Under the pieces are notes generated by a model. That model was not told the DNA's origin. It saw only the letters and a program-made list of their open reading frames with translations, and did not search any database. Positions 1 through 11,300 of a stretch of DNA of 64,000 nucleotides are shown here, piece after piece. Each line of letters opens with the position of its first letter. The first letter of the stretch is position 1. Position numbers and translations under genes: made by a program. Source of the DNA: Ciborinia camelliae (Eukaryota > Ascomycota > Leotiomycetes > Helotiales > Sclerotiniaceae); the NCBI GenBank assembly GCA_025890175.1, contig JANPYM010000002.1:4062703-4126702 (forward strand), given 5' to 3'.

Positions 1-217
1 ATACAAATTCTTCCCTTTCTTTTTTTTTCGTTCATTTCATTTCGATATCCCTCGGCAATTTTAAATTTTCCCCCCTACTCCTCCTCCACCACCTCTTTTC
101 ACTCCACCCCTTCCCCACCATCTCAAACCCCCTAAATCCCAACCAACCAACCCCCCCCCCAAAATAATCCTCCAACACCAATACCCATACTAACTTCTTT
201 CTTTCTTTCTTTCCTAG

Positions 218-320
218 CCATCGATAGATATTGAAATGCGCTATCACGCCGAGAATGAAACGCTCGATATTGGGATTTTCGCACCGGAACATCTGATGAG
301 TATGAAGGATGCGGAGGATT
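218..320 (+). CDS. internal exon fragment of an unidentified gene, cut by the gap
   Basis: A good 3' splice site lies just upstream: TACTAAC branch point at 188-194, a CT-rich tract and an AG at 216-217. The following frame is open and reads PSIDIEMRYHAENETLDIGI and onward until the N gap at 321. The frame has a stop directly before the splice site, which fits an exon start better than a true start codon. No donor is obvious in the first 190 bases, so the intron probably begins outside the window. I do not recognise the protein. An exon on the other strand cannot be excluded. Confidence 0.4.
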
Positions 321-1226
321 NNNNNNNNNNNNNNNNNNNNNNNNNNNNNNNNNNNNNNNNNNNNNNNNNNNNNNNNNNNNNNNNNNNNNNNNNNNNNNNN
401 NNNNNNNNNNNNNNNNNNNNNNNNNNNNNNNNNNNNNNNNNNNNNNNNNNNNNNNNNNNNNNNNNNNNNNNNNNNNNNNNNNNNNNNNNNNNNNNNNNNN
501 NNNNNNNNNNNNNNNNNNNNNNNNNNNNNNNNNNNNNNNNNNNNNNNNNNNNNNNNNNNNNNNNNNNNNNNNNNNNNNNNNNNNNNNNNNNNNNNNNNNN
601 NNNNNNNNNNNNNNNNNNNNNNNNNNNNNNNNNNNNNNNNNNNNNNNNNNNNNNNNNNNNNNNNNNNNNNNNNNNNNNNNNNNNNNNNNNNNNNNNNNNN
701 NNNNNNNNNNNNNNNNNNNNNNNNNNNNNNNNNNNNNNNNNNNNNNNNNNNNNNNNNNNNNNNNNNNNNNNNNNNNNNNNNNNNNNNNNNNNNNNNNNNN
801 NNNNNNNNNNNNNNNNNNNNNNNNNNNNNNNNNNNNNNNNNNNNNNNNNNNNNNNNNNNNNNNNNNNNNNNNNNNNNNNNNNNNNNNNNNNNNNNNNNNN
901 NNNNNNNNNNNNNNNNNNNNNNNNNNNNNNNNNNNNNNNNNNNNNNNNNNNNNNNNNNNNNNNNNNNNNNNNNNNNNNNNNNNNNNNNNNNNNNNNNNNN
1001 NNNNNNNNNNNNNNNNNNNNNNNNNNNNNNNNNNNNNNNNNNNNNNNNNNNNNNNNNNNNNNNNNNNNNNNNNNNNNNNNNNNNNNNNNNNNNNNNNNNN
1101 NNNNNNNNNNNNNNNNNNNNNNNNNNNNNNNNNNNNNNNNNNNNNNNNNNNNNNNNNNNNNNNNNNNNNNNNNNNNNNNNNNNNNNNNNNNNNNNNNNNN
1201 NNNNNNNNNNNNNNNNNNNNNNNNNN
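321..1226. other. assembly gap (906 N)
   Basis: Run of N. It hides the rest of the gene whose exon starts at 218. Apparent open frames through it are meaningless. Confidence 0.99.
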
Positions 1227-2021
1227 CCTATTTTTTGCCCTTCCGCGATTTGGGAATTTGGGAATTTGGGAATTTGTGGATTTGGATTTCGATAGGGATT
1301 TGGATTTGAATATGAATTTAAAGATATAGAAACATTTAATAAATTGTAAGAAGAAATAGAAAAAAAAAACGGGCGAGGAAAAGGGAGAGGTGATGTGATA
1401 GAATGTAAAGGGGAAAAGGAAATAGATAGGAGAGGAAATGAATAGGATATCCGCCATCTCACCGCAGATAGACAGACCCATCCATCATGTATGGTAAGTA
1501 CTCAGATAGATACCTACCTAGTACGTAGATCGAAAAGAGAAGAGGGAAAGATAGAAAGACACCCGCAACAAGAGAGAAGAAGAGAAGACATCCATAAACA
1601 TGATAATAGGTAATAAATTCATAGATTTTTATTTCATTCAATATCATTCAATATCATATCATATCATAGCATAGCATCTCATAGCATAAGCATATCATAA
1701 CCCCCCCGGCTCCCTCTCACCACAAGCATTCCATTCCATTCCATTCCATTCCATAAAATAAAATATCCAAAACGCCAACCAAGATCCGTTCGTTCCATTT
1801 ATCATAGATATCCAATATCCAATATGTAATATCCGATTGAAATCCAGATCGCAGGAATGAAAAATGTGGAAGATCGTGGGGGTTTCTTTCTTTCTTTGAT
1901 TTGTTCTTCGTTTCTTCGTTTCTCCTGATTTAATTTGGTGGTCTTTGCGAGACTTGATGTTTCGGGGACTCGATGCTTCGCTTTGCTCATGGCTTATTGC
2001 TTCGCTTCGCTCAGCCCCAAT
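1227..2021. other. gene-free AT-rich stretch
   Basis: Contains repeats of GGGAATTT near 1250-1275, ATATCATTCA/ATCATAGCAT repeats at 1640-1700 and CCATT repeats at 1727-1755. The last part is probably the 3' untranslated region of the minus-strand gene ending at 2022. I see no gene. Confidence 0.6.
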
Positions 2022-2933
2022 CTAATACCGATCATCATGATGTCTCCCATGAGAATGACTAGAATGTCTCGAATGACTCCGATGTTCATGACCATGACCA
2101 CCATGACCATGATGACCCTGATGCGGATGCCCATGTTCCAAAAACCTGCCATGTCTCTCCTCCTCAAACCCACCCCCTCCATACTTCTCATCCCTGCCAC
2201 TCCCACTCCCCCCGGCATACCCGGCATGATGTTCATACCCGTCGCCCTCTCGCGGCGGCGAACATTCCCTGCCCGTCTGCTCATCCTCGTAATATTCCAC
2301 GTCGCGGTTATTGTGATCTTTCCGGTACTTCTTCACTTTCTTGCCGAGAAATTGTCCCGCGATCATGCCGCCGGCCGCATACAGAAGTTTGCCCATCGTT
2401 CCGCGTCCCGTTTGCGAGGCCACGCCCCAGCCGCCCGCGGCGCCGAGACCCATGGATACGAGTCCTCGATCGCCTTCGATGGGTTGTCCGTTAGCGTCTA
2501 GTTGTTGCGGGGGCAGATTGGCGCCGGGCTCCGTGTATGTTGGGGCGGGGACTGGAGAGGGTCCTTGACCGTAGGGGGTTTGAGAGGGGGAATAACCTCG
2601 ATTGTCGGGGTAGGGGTTACCTCCTCCTTGTTGGTTTCCGTATGTGTTTGGGGGTGGGTAGGAAGGTTGACCACCGTAGGGAGATTGGTGCGGGGCGGGG
2701 GCTCCGTACGGTGAGGGCGAGTGTGCGGGTGAGGGACCGGGGGCTCCGTATGGTGGTTGGAGGTTTTGAGGGGGGTAGGCGGGGTTTTGATTGTAGTTTT
2801 GAGGGGGTGGGTAGGCGGTGTTGTCTTGTGCGTATTGAGGTTGTTGGGGGTATGCTTGAGGTGCGCCGCCGTAGGGTTGATGGGGCGGGTAGGAATTTTG
2901 GTTCCCGCCGCCGTAGAAATCTTGGTTGGACAT
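2022..2933 (-). CDS. Pro/Gln/Tyr-rich protein with a glycine-zipper segment and a His/Gly-rich tail
   Basis: Single exon, 303 residues. I chose the ATG at 2933 (MSNQDFYGGG) because the longer open frame has no upstream ATG and runs through the likely TATA box. Residues 1 to about 150 are low-complexity PPYGAP/YPPQ-type repeats. A central glycine-zipper segment (GLGAAGGWGVASQTGRG then LLYAAGGMIAGQFLGKK) could insert in or lie on a membrane. The tail is rich in Gly, Ser and His (HGHPHQGHHGHGGHGH) and could bind metal. Similar Pro-rich glycine-zipper proteins are common in filamentous fungi, but I know no assigned function. No signal peptide is visible. Intact, with an ordinary fungal gene layout. 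Confidence 0.8.
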   Translation of the reverse strand: MSNQDFYGGGNQNSYPPHQPYGGAPQAYPQQPQYAQDNTAYPPPQNYNQNPAYPPQNLQPPYGAPGPSPAHSPSPYGAPAPHQSPYGGQPSYPPPNTYGNQQGGGNPYPDNRGYSPSQTPYGQGPSPVPAPTYTEPGANLPPQQLDANGQPIEGDRGLVSMGLGAAGGWGVASQTGRGTMGKLLYAAGGMIAGQFLGKKVKKYRKDHNNRDVEYYEDEQTGRECSPPREGDGYEHHAGYAGGSGSGRDEKYGGGGFEEERHGRFLEHGHPHQGHHGHGGHGHEHRSHSRHSSHSHGRHHDDRY

Positions 2934-3091
2934 TTTAGGTTGCTTTGTTGGTGGTGTTGTCTTGTCGATGTTTGGCTGTAGAGTTTGTTTGATGTTTGAG
3001 ATAACTTTGATGATAGAAGAAGATGGATGTAATGTGATTGATGTTGAGAAGTAAGCAGAAGAGGAAACTGAGTTGAGGACGGGTAAGAGGG

Positions 3092-3100
3092 ATCTTATAT
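3092..3100 (-). promoter_or_regulatory. TATA box of the glycine-zipper protein gene
   Basis: On the minus strand the sequence reads GTATATAAG, about 160 bases before the ATG at 2933. This fits a normal fungal promoter with a leader of roughly 130 bases. Confidence 0.5.
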
Positions 3101-3122
3101 ACGAGCAGAGCACACACAGCAC

Positions 3123-5252
3123 AGCATGGATGGATACGATTGAGGCACAGTCAAGGCAAGGCAGTGAATCATCTATCTGCAGCCTTGAGAGCCTAAATCA
3201 TTAAGCTGACGGTTATAACTTATTAGCGGGGAAGATGTACAAGTTGAAGCTTTTGGTTGGTTGATTTGGCTATATTCCGACTTCCGAAGTTCCGATATAT
3301 CATCTGGGTGGGCTATTATTACTGCGCCACGGGGAGTGAATCCTGGTTACTATTGGTATTGAATGCTTCGAGAAGGTTGAAGAATCTATGGAGGAGACCG
3401 GGGGGCCTTGATGCTTGATGTCGTGATGTGATTGGTTTGAACGGGATAGAAGTACCGGTTCATCTGAATGATGGCTATGATACGAGTACTTACTTGTACA
3501 TGATCTGTACGGGTAATTCAATTCTAAACATTGAATACAGTTATTACCGTTCCTAGATATTCACATTGATATCTTCCAAATGAATACCTACCACCTGGAA
3601 CTACAATATCAAATTCGATAACTGACTGACAAGGCTCTCCCGACCACGACTTACGACTCGCGAGTACATACCCCTTCATCAAACCCACCAAACACATCAA
3701 ACACTCTCACAACTACAAATCAGTACTTACGAACCTCTCTAAATTCCCACCCATCCAATACATCAAAATCAATGTACATACCTATATAATAATAATAATA
3801 ACAATAATAAACTCATTCATCCAAGAGTAGAATACATACAGCTGGAGTACACTGCACTGGGTGCTAGATAGGAGGGAGGTAGACAACACATCACATCACA
3901 CCCACACGCATCCATAATTCCATCCATATTCCATCACCAAGCCCAGCCCAGCCTTCAATAATGCCAAGAACAGACGGCAATTCGGCAATTGTTTGGATCA
4001 ATGATGTGATGTGATGTGATGTGATGCCCAGGAGTGATGTGTTTTTTGTTTTTTTGCGCCAAGTGGGTTGGTTAATTACCTAGTAGGTAGGTAGGTAGGT
4101 CACTTATTCGAAGTTCCAATTAGGTGGCGGAGCATTCGGGGCTTGGATTGTGATTGTGATTGTGGCTTGGGTTTGGTTTGCGGTCCCGTTATCAAAAATT
4201 CGAAGTCGAAATTCGGAATTCGAAATTAATCATGACGTTTTTCTTCTTTTTCTTTCTCCTACCCTAACTCTGTGGATTGGTTGGGATAGAGTCTTGAGGA
4301 TTGGGATGGGGATTGGGATTGTGAGGTTGAGGTCGAGTTTGTGTTTGAATAATCCTTATTATTGGGTAGGTACCTAGGTACTGTATATCGAGATCGGTTG
4401 GGTTGCGGTATTGAGTAGGTAGCTACTAGGTGGGTACAGGATTTAAATTGAATTGAAATCTACATAACGGTTACATACATACATAGGTAGGTACCTTAGG
4501 TACAGTATGAATAAATGATTACATCTCTACCTCTCTACCTCTCTACCTGATATCTACCAGACGACGATGATGTACCTCCTAGATAGTCTGTAGTCTATGC
4601 AGTATATCGAGCTAAATAAGACCAAATTGCCAATGAATCTACAAATCTACAAATCTACAAATCTACAATACGAGGACTTGCAAATTGATTAATATTGCCT
4701 ATCTATCTATCCAAGGTATCCATCAATCTACCTATACCTACCTACCTACCTACCTATCTATCTATCTATATCAATATCCATCCATCCAATATTATTTATA
4801 TACCTATAACATGAATCATGAATGATGAATCATGACATAGTGATATAGATGCGATATAGATCCACCCACCTACTTACTACCTACTAGTACCATGCAATAT
4901 ATTGATGGAGATATACCTACCTATCTACCTACTAAGTATGTATGTATGTATGTACATATACCAAATCACTTGTGTCCATCTCCATATTTATATGAGAGAT
5001 GAAATGTCATTATATGCTAGGATAGGATAGGATAGGATAGGACGATAAAACCGTACATAATACGCACACTCTACACATTGAATTTGGGATGTAAATAGTA
5101 AATAGTAAATATCCATTTATTCTGATTTGTATGCCACGATGGAATATAATGATGCATGCATGCATGCGTTCGTTCGATCGTTCAAAAATTTCCCAGCTCA
5201 AAATCCCATCTCGAATAAATGAAAATGGAGATTGAGACCGAGATCATTCATT
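3123..5252. other. 2.1 kb gene-free region with microsatellites and CCTAGG motifs
   Basis: AT-rich, with GTGAT repeats (about 4004-4026), GTAGGTAGGTAGGT tracts (4083-4100, 4485-4500), a TACCTAGGTACTG stretch at 4368-4382, ACAAATCTACAAATCTAC repeats (4640-4670), CTACC/TATC tracts (4733-4770) and GGATAG repeats (5020-5040). Short open frames occur in both directions but none has coding character. Confidence 0.6.
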
Positions 5253-6698
5253 CTATATCAATCTAGGTCTCGTATACCCATCACCTGAACCATCTATACC
5301 GATACCAACACCGGCGCGATCATCGAAAAAGAATCCTCCTCCTCCTCCTCCGCTTCCACCACCACCATCCATTTCCATCGCCATCTGTCTCTGCATCATG
5401 TCATCTTGTACCCCTACACCCACCCCCACCCCTCCCATCCCTCCCATCCCCATCCCCACTTCAGAAACCCAATCTTCCACATACGGAGATTGATAATTAG
5501 AATAATTCTCATCGACATGACCAGCACCAGCCCCAGCGCGAGCTACGAGATGATTCCGAGAACCCGTACCTTCATGAGCATGGGTAGGATGACCGTGACT
5601 CAGACCAAGACCAAGACCACGAGACGCAAAAGGCATCAAAGCCCGTTCCAAACCCATCTCGCGTCTCAAGTCCGCACTACTAGCCACCGGCGAATGAATG
5701 GATCCATAGCGAGAAGAGGTCAGTGGACTGTCGGGATATATCATATCGCCGTACATGAGGGGATTGGGACTATGAGTGTGACTCATGGATCTTTGGTGGA
5801 GAGAGGAAGGATGGTGAGGATGGGGATTTCGTACCCCTTCGTTGTAGATTCCTTCGTTGTACATGATTCTTGGGGTCGAACGATGGGAGGGACGGGGAGA
5901 GTGGGAGTTGTAATATACGGCCGGGTGATGGTCTGACGGCATGATGAATTCGGGGGGTCCGGGTCCTAGGTCTTGGAATTGGGTTGCTGATGATGGGGCG
6001 TAGGGGTCGTGGTATCGAGGATTATGCATTTGAGAATTGGAATGTCTTTCTTCGATGGGGTATTGACGGCTTGAGTTGGTATGTCCTCGGTGGGATGATC
6101 TAGGCATCAAGTGATCAAACGTTGCGTATTGATCTGATCCTAGAGAAGATTGGAATCTTCTATTACCAAGTCCTTCGAAACGTTCTAGACCGGTTGGGAG
6201 TGGGCTGTCCAAGTTGGGGTTTCTAACTCGAGGATCTTGTCCACCCAGTCTGAGGGCTTCCAGACCTCCAGGGGTTTGACCCATGTTCTTGGATCTTAAA
6301 CCAATTCCGGCCATTGAAAGAGCTTCCATACCACCGGGTCCCTCAAAATATCTTTCACCTGGACTGGAGTGATTTCTTTGAAGTAAAGGTAGGCCCATGG
6401 AAGAAGTTGGATCTCCAATTCTGGGTATTCCTCTACCAGAATTCCTCATCCGACTCATTGATAAGTGATCTCTAGTGGTCAGTTGTCTTGGGTTCGGGTT
6501 GAAATTTGGACAACCTTCCCAGTGAACCCCGTTTTTCTCGTGTCGGATATCGTAGCAGCCAGAAGTCGTCCCTTGATGATTGCTCAGGCGTGATAGAGCA
6601 TGTCTAGAATCACGATGAGATCGACCTAAGCCGATACTTTCGAGAAGCATGTTGAGGATTGGTTTAGGTTTGGATATTGACTCAGGATTAAGTGGCAT
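5253..6698 (-). CDS. low-complexity orphan protein
   Basis: Single exon, 481 residues from the ATG at 6698 (MPLNPESISKPKP). The frame stays open further upstream to a possible ATG at 6869, which would add a Leu/Ser/Phe-rich stretch; I prefer the internal ATG because the extension looks like translated leader. The protein is rich in Ser, Pro, Arg, Gly and His, with a Cys pair near residues 48-63 and recurrent GLEALRLGG/GMEALSMAG-like segments near residues 125-150. The C-terminus carries Gly-Val/Gly-Met repeats (GMGMGGMGGVGVGVGV) and a Gly8-type run before FFFDDRAG. No known domain, signal peptide or membrane span. The length and sustained frame support a real gene; most of the product is probably disordered. 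Confidence 0.65.
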   Translation of the reverse strand: MPLNPESISKPKPILNMLLESIGLGRSHRDSRHALSRLSNHQGTTSGCYDIRHEKNGVHWEGCPNFNPNPRQLTTRDHLSMSRMRNSGRGIPRIGDPTSSMGLPLLQRNHSSPGERYFEGPGGMEALSMAGIGLRSKNMGQTPGGLEALRLGGQDPRVRNPNLDSPLPTGLERFEGLGNRRFQSSLGSDQYATFDHLMPRSSHRGHTNSSRQYPIEERHSNSQMHNPRYHDPYAPSSATQFQDLGPGPPEFIMPSDHHPAVYYNSHSPRPSHRSTPRIMYNEGIYNEGVRNPHPHHPSSLHQRSMSHTHSPNPLMYGDMIYPDSPLTSSRYGSIHSPVASSADLRREMGLERALMPFASRGLGLGLSHGHPTHAHEGTGSRNHLVARAGAGAGHVDENYSNYQSPYVEDWVSEVGMGMGGMGGVGVGVGVQDDMMQRQMAMEMDGGGGSGGGGGGFFFDDRAGVGIGIDGSGDGYTRPRLI

Positions 6699-8311
6699 AA
6701 GTTGTGAGATGAGATGAAATGAGAAGAAGAGGAAGAGAAGAGAGGAACTGTGGAGGAGGAAAGGGGAAAGATCATAAAGCAAACTTCTAGATCTGCTCAA
6801 CCGATACCGGATACTACAATGAACAACCATACATGAGTCAAGATATCTTCTGACTATAAAGATACCCACGAGGCGGAAGAAGTGATGCTTGGATTGTTTG
6901 CTTGTTGAGAGATTTTGACAAGGTGTAACACTTGTTCGTGGTCAAAATCGGTGCAACGTAACGAATTGTATGATCAGTAGCCAATAGATCAATTATATAC
7001 CTACATTAGGCAAGAATATGAAGTATTATAGGTAGAGTAATGCTTGTCTCTTCGAGAACTATCGTATTGAACTTTCGGGTGAGCAAACAAAAACATTCCG
7101 ATGCGACTCGGCTTACGGCTGTTAGAACCATCCGGTGCTCGGATAACCTTACAGGATATTCGAGGGATGATGAATGACATAAAGACTTCTTTAAGATATG
7201 AAGGTTATACCGATGTGTATTTATCTGTATATTGATTTGATGGCGGTAGAAGAAGATAAAGACATAACTCCTTCAATGTCACTATTTTGAAACCGGAAAA
7301 CTTGATTTGAGCCGTCCAGCATGAATAATTCCCGAATGTATATGTTGGGGTTGACGGTAGGTAGGTAGCTATAATGACTGTTAATGATCTTGCTTGGTAC
7401 GTAATAGCGAGTCAGTATTTCACCATTAGTACTCGTAGATGGATAGATGTGCCTTCATATGTGCGTACTAGGTAGATAGATATTGAAGATACAAGAGTGT
7501 TTTGTATGAGAAAATGCCTATGAAGGACGGATATTGGAAATATGAGAGTGAGTTTGTTTGGTATGAGAAACTTGCCTATGGGTATGTTTTGAAAAAGGGG
7601 GTGAATCTTATTACCTAGGTAGTATGCATATGTTGAAATTGACATTAATAAAAGGGGTATATATCATATATGAAGCATTACCGGTTGCATATGTAGGTAC
7701 TACCTAGTAGGTAGATACTGGCAACTAAACTGTCGGTATGAGCTTTATATTTTCTTCTTCACGGTGTGATTCTGGCAGACGGGACCTACTCCAGCTGGAC
7801 CACCTGCAGACCACCTGATCTACGAAGTTTCAGCCTGAGGTTTCCACTTCCCAAATTGGAACCTCATAAAACCTTACCTAATCCATGGGTGATGGGTTTT
7901 ACAAAATTACTCCCACGCTAAACTCTAAACAGACTAACACCATCAAGAAAGTCGAAGCTACTAGGTAATAACTTACCCATCGACCTTTCTTGCCCTTAAT
8001 CACCTTCGTTACCTTTTTTTGCAAGTTACGAAATTCGAGGTTCCTCAAAATCGAAAGAACATCTAACCCCCCTCCCCGCAAACTCACACCGAAAATTCGA
8101 TCTCAAATCAATATCGTAAGATATTCATTCACAGATAATCTAAATCTTCTCTACAATCTTTAAACAATCCAATACGTAAGACCTATCCAAATTTGTGCGC
8201 ATCATCGCCTTAAATCTAAAAGTCGCTCGCGCGAATCAAACTTTTACACCACATCATCGAAACTTCCTTCTTATTTGTGCAAACAACAGGAAGTCATCCA
8301 ACGAAATCAAT
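6699..8311. other. divergent intergenic region
   Basis: Lies between the minus-strand orphan and the plus-strand GYF gene, so it should hold both promoters. It contains GTAGGTAGGTAGCT at about 7358-7371 and GTACTACCTAGTAGGTAG at about 7694-7712. I see no further gene. Confidence 0.5.
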
Positions 8312-11300
8312 ATGCCTTCGCCAATGCCGTCAAGTTTTGCTTCTGCAGCAGCTGCAGGTTCAGGTTTAGGTTCAGGTACGGGATCGAGTCGCGATTCTCG
8401 AACGGGAAGGAACGAAAGCGCTCGTGGTACTGAATGGTATGTTCTGTTCTGTTCAGTCTTCTTCACGATCCCTTCATTGCACTCATCGCAATTACCTTGT
8501 TATTGTGATTGAATTGGTTTGGATTATATTATATCTACATACATTGCGTTCCATCTATTACTTTTTCCCAATTCCTTTCTTGGTTCCTTGATGGTTTGAA
8601 TATTCTAGACGTCATCAATACAAATGACCTTCCCCCGGGGGTTTCAACGTCTTGAAAGACTTTCCAGCCCTTGTACTAATTATGTTCCACTTGATAGGGC
8701 AAGAAGAGACAATAGATCTACCAATGGTAGTGGCACATTAACCTTCCGTCGTTCTTCTAACGCTCCTCATACAGTACCCGCACAAGCAGAAAATCTTTCA
8801 GCACATAGTCTCGAAGTTTCCGAGGACGTATCACAACAATCCATTCAATCATATGAGCCATCTGTCCCTGCAGATCTTCGTTATCCAAAAGCTCATCTAT
8901 TGGATTTATACCAGAGACATCGGGAGGCTAAAGATACTGGCGCACGCAATGGTGACGTTTCAAGACTCTTTGTTGAAGGCTGGAACCCTGGTCAATCAAA
9001 CGGAACAAATGGCCGAGCATGGGGTAAGGTTACTGACGGCAGAGAGACTCATGGTCCGGATGCATGTTGGGATATGAGTGGTAGTCAGCGACCAGTTTCT
9101 TTAGAGGATATGACTGAAGAGGAGAGAACCGTCAGTTTGCCTACCTAGTAGCTCGTTGCAGTGATACTAATCCTTACCTTAGCTTTTCTCCACTGATGTC
9201 AATTCTCCTATGAAGCCACCGCCACAAAATCAGAACAAGGGCCCGAATGAACAAGTATCAAATATAAATGGTCGCAAATCCTCGATTTCGGGTGGCAACT
9301 CAACTTTCGCAGTTGCGTCGCCAGTATCAAGCAGACCTGGTACCCGCCGCCGGGAGACGAGTGACTCAATCCCACACTCCGCTGGATTAGGATCCCCTGC
9401 TGGAACTGGCCGATTTCCCCGAGATGAGGCTTCTCCCTTCTTGGCTCGCAAACTCGCGGACCTGAAGGATGATGCAGATGATCGACCAGATGAACCCAAG
9501 AGCTCATTACCGTTTGGTCCCTTGATGCGTTCTAACACAGGTGGAGCCAACTTGGGAAGTGCGCCATTATCTCCTTGGGGACCAACACCTACGAGCGCAA
9601 CGATGACTCCTATGGGTACTTTTGGTGCATTTGCAATTCCAAATCCTACAACTCCAATTGAAAAACGACCGGGTTTCGGTAGCGTTCGAGGGGAGAGCCG
9701 ACTTGCACAACTCATGCCAAAGGATAAATCGGAGGATAGTGCACCGCAACCTGCCGAACGCTCCTGGAGGACCAGACCTCGAACAGATACGGATCCTTTT
9801 GGCGATGACAGTATTCCTAGTGGCAGCGCTGGCCTCGGAGGTGGTCAAGATACAAGCCCGACATTGAATCCTCAGCGAAAAGCACCAGGACTTGATACGC
9901 CAATTCGTGGGCTCTCGAGTGATTTTGGAATGTCTGATATGCCTGGTTTTAGGGATGCTCAACTGCGTGCTCAAAATCACCATACGCCACAAGGACAGCT
10001 TTACAATGAGCCATTGAGCCCGGATACTAATCCTTTTCGTAGCCCACCCGAGGAACGTAGAGAGAGAACTGGACATGAAGATGGTTCTTTCGATGATGAT
10101 AATTCCCATGATCGACCCCAACCATTAGGAGGAATCCCAGAGCATGTACCAAATGCTTTCAGTAACCTTTCCCGAAATTTTGTTAGTGGCCCCTTCGATG
10201 GCAGCGATCGTAGCCAGACTTCTAGTGTTGTAGGTGGTGTATCTCGGGGTCCATTTACGACTTTAGGCGGACTTCCATCATTAAGTAATATTGGTAATAT
10301 GGGTGGCTGGCCAACGAGTAATAATATGGTTTCGACTCCAGACCGAGAGAGTCGATCTGTATTCCCAGGCGCATTTGGAAACTCTATTTTTGGGCCGATG
10401 GGTGAGATACCATCTCCGGTCCATAGTTCTATGGGTGGCGGTATGTTCGGTCATGGAAACCCAATGGGATCTATCGGTCGCGGAAGTAAGCTTGGATCTT
10501 TATTTCCTCCCGCTATGCAGGCTCAAATGCAAGGCGCAGAGAATGACAATTCTGGTGAAATTGGAGATATGAGACAAAACAGCGCATTCGGAGCAATTGG
10601 CCGAACCCCAATGCATAGCCATGGTTCATTCTTTGGATCAGAATCTCGCACCCAGGAGCCGTTCTCTGCAGCGGAGTCTCAGACTGGCACGACCATTCCG
10701 CAAGCTTCCTCGGCTCAATCAAACTATCAACAACCCCAAACCGGGTCAGATTCTGCACCGGGTCAACTTCCAAATGCTCAACAACGCATGATGGTTATGC
10801 CGGACAGAATGAGATGGATTTATCTTGATTCACAAGGACAGCCCCAAGGACCTTGGTCTGGCTTGGAAATGCATGATTGGTACAAAGCCTCATTCTTTAC
10901 TGCTGATCTTTCGGTCAAGAAACTCGAAGACACCGAGTTTGAACCCCTTGGTCAGCTTATCCGTCGTATTGGAAACTCCCGCGAACCATTCCTTGTACCT
11001 CAGATTGGCATTCAGCATGGCCCTCCTACTACCCAAGCCACGCCTTTCGCGTCCACTGCTACAGCTCCTGCTGTGCAACCTGGCTCTGTTCAACCTCCTT
11101 TTGCTGGAGCTTTCCCAAGCTTTGGTACCACATTGACTGCCGAACAGCAAAACAATTTAGAGAGACGCAAGCAAGAGGAGCAGTACCTCATGGCTCGACA
11201 AAGGGAGTTTTTAGCACAACAGCAGGTCAGCATGAAACAAATGCAAATGGGTGGCCTGCCTTCTACTCTACATCACCATTCAAGTGCCCATAGCTTGCAA

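Noticed and set aside
32..1481. Long open frames on both strands through the first gap
   Set aside because: They are open only because N is untranslatable; the flanking parts are low-complexity and lack motifs.
8609..8697. Alternative exon 2 start of the GYF gene at the CTAG acceptor near 8608
   Set aside because: Joining it to exon 1 creates a TGA stop; the acceptor at 8697 with a TACTAAT branch point keeps the frame.
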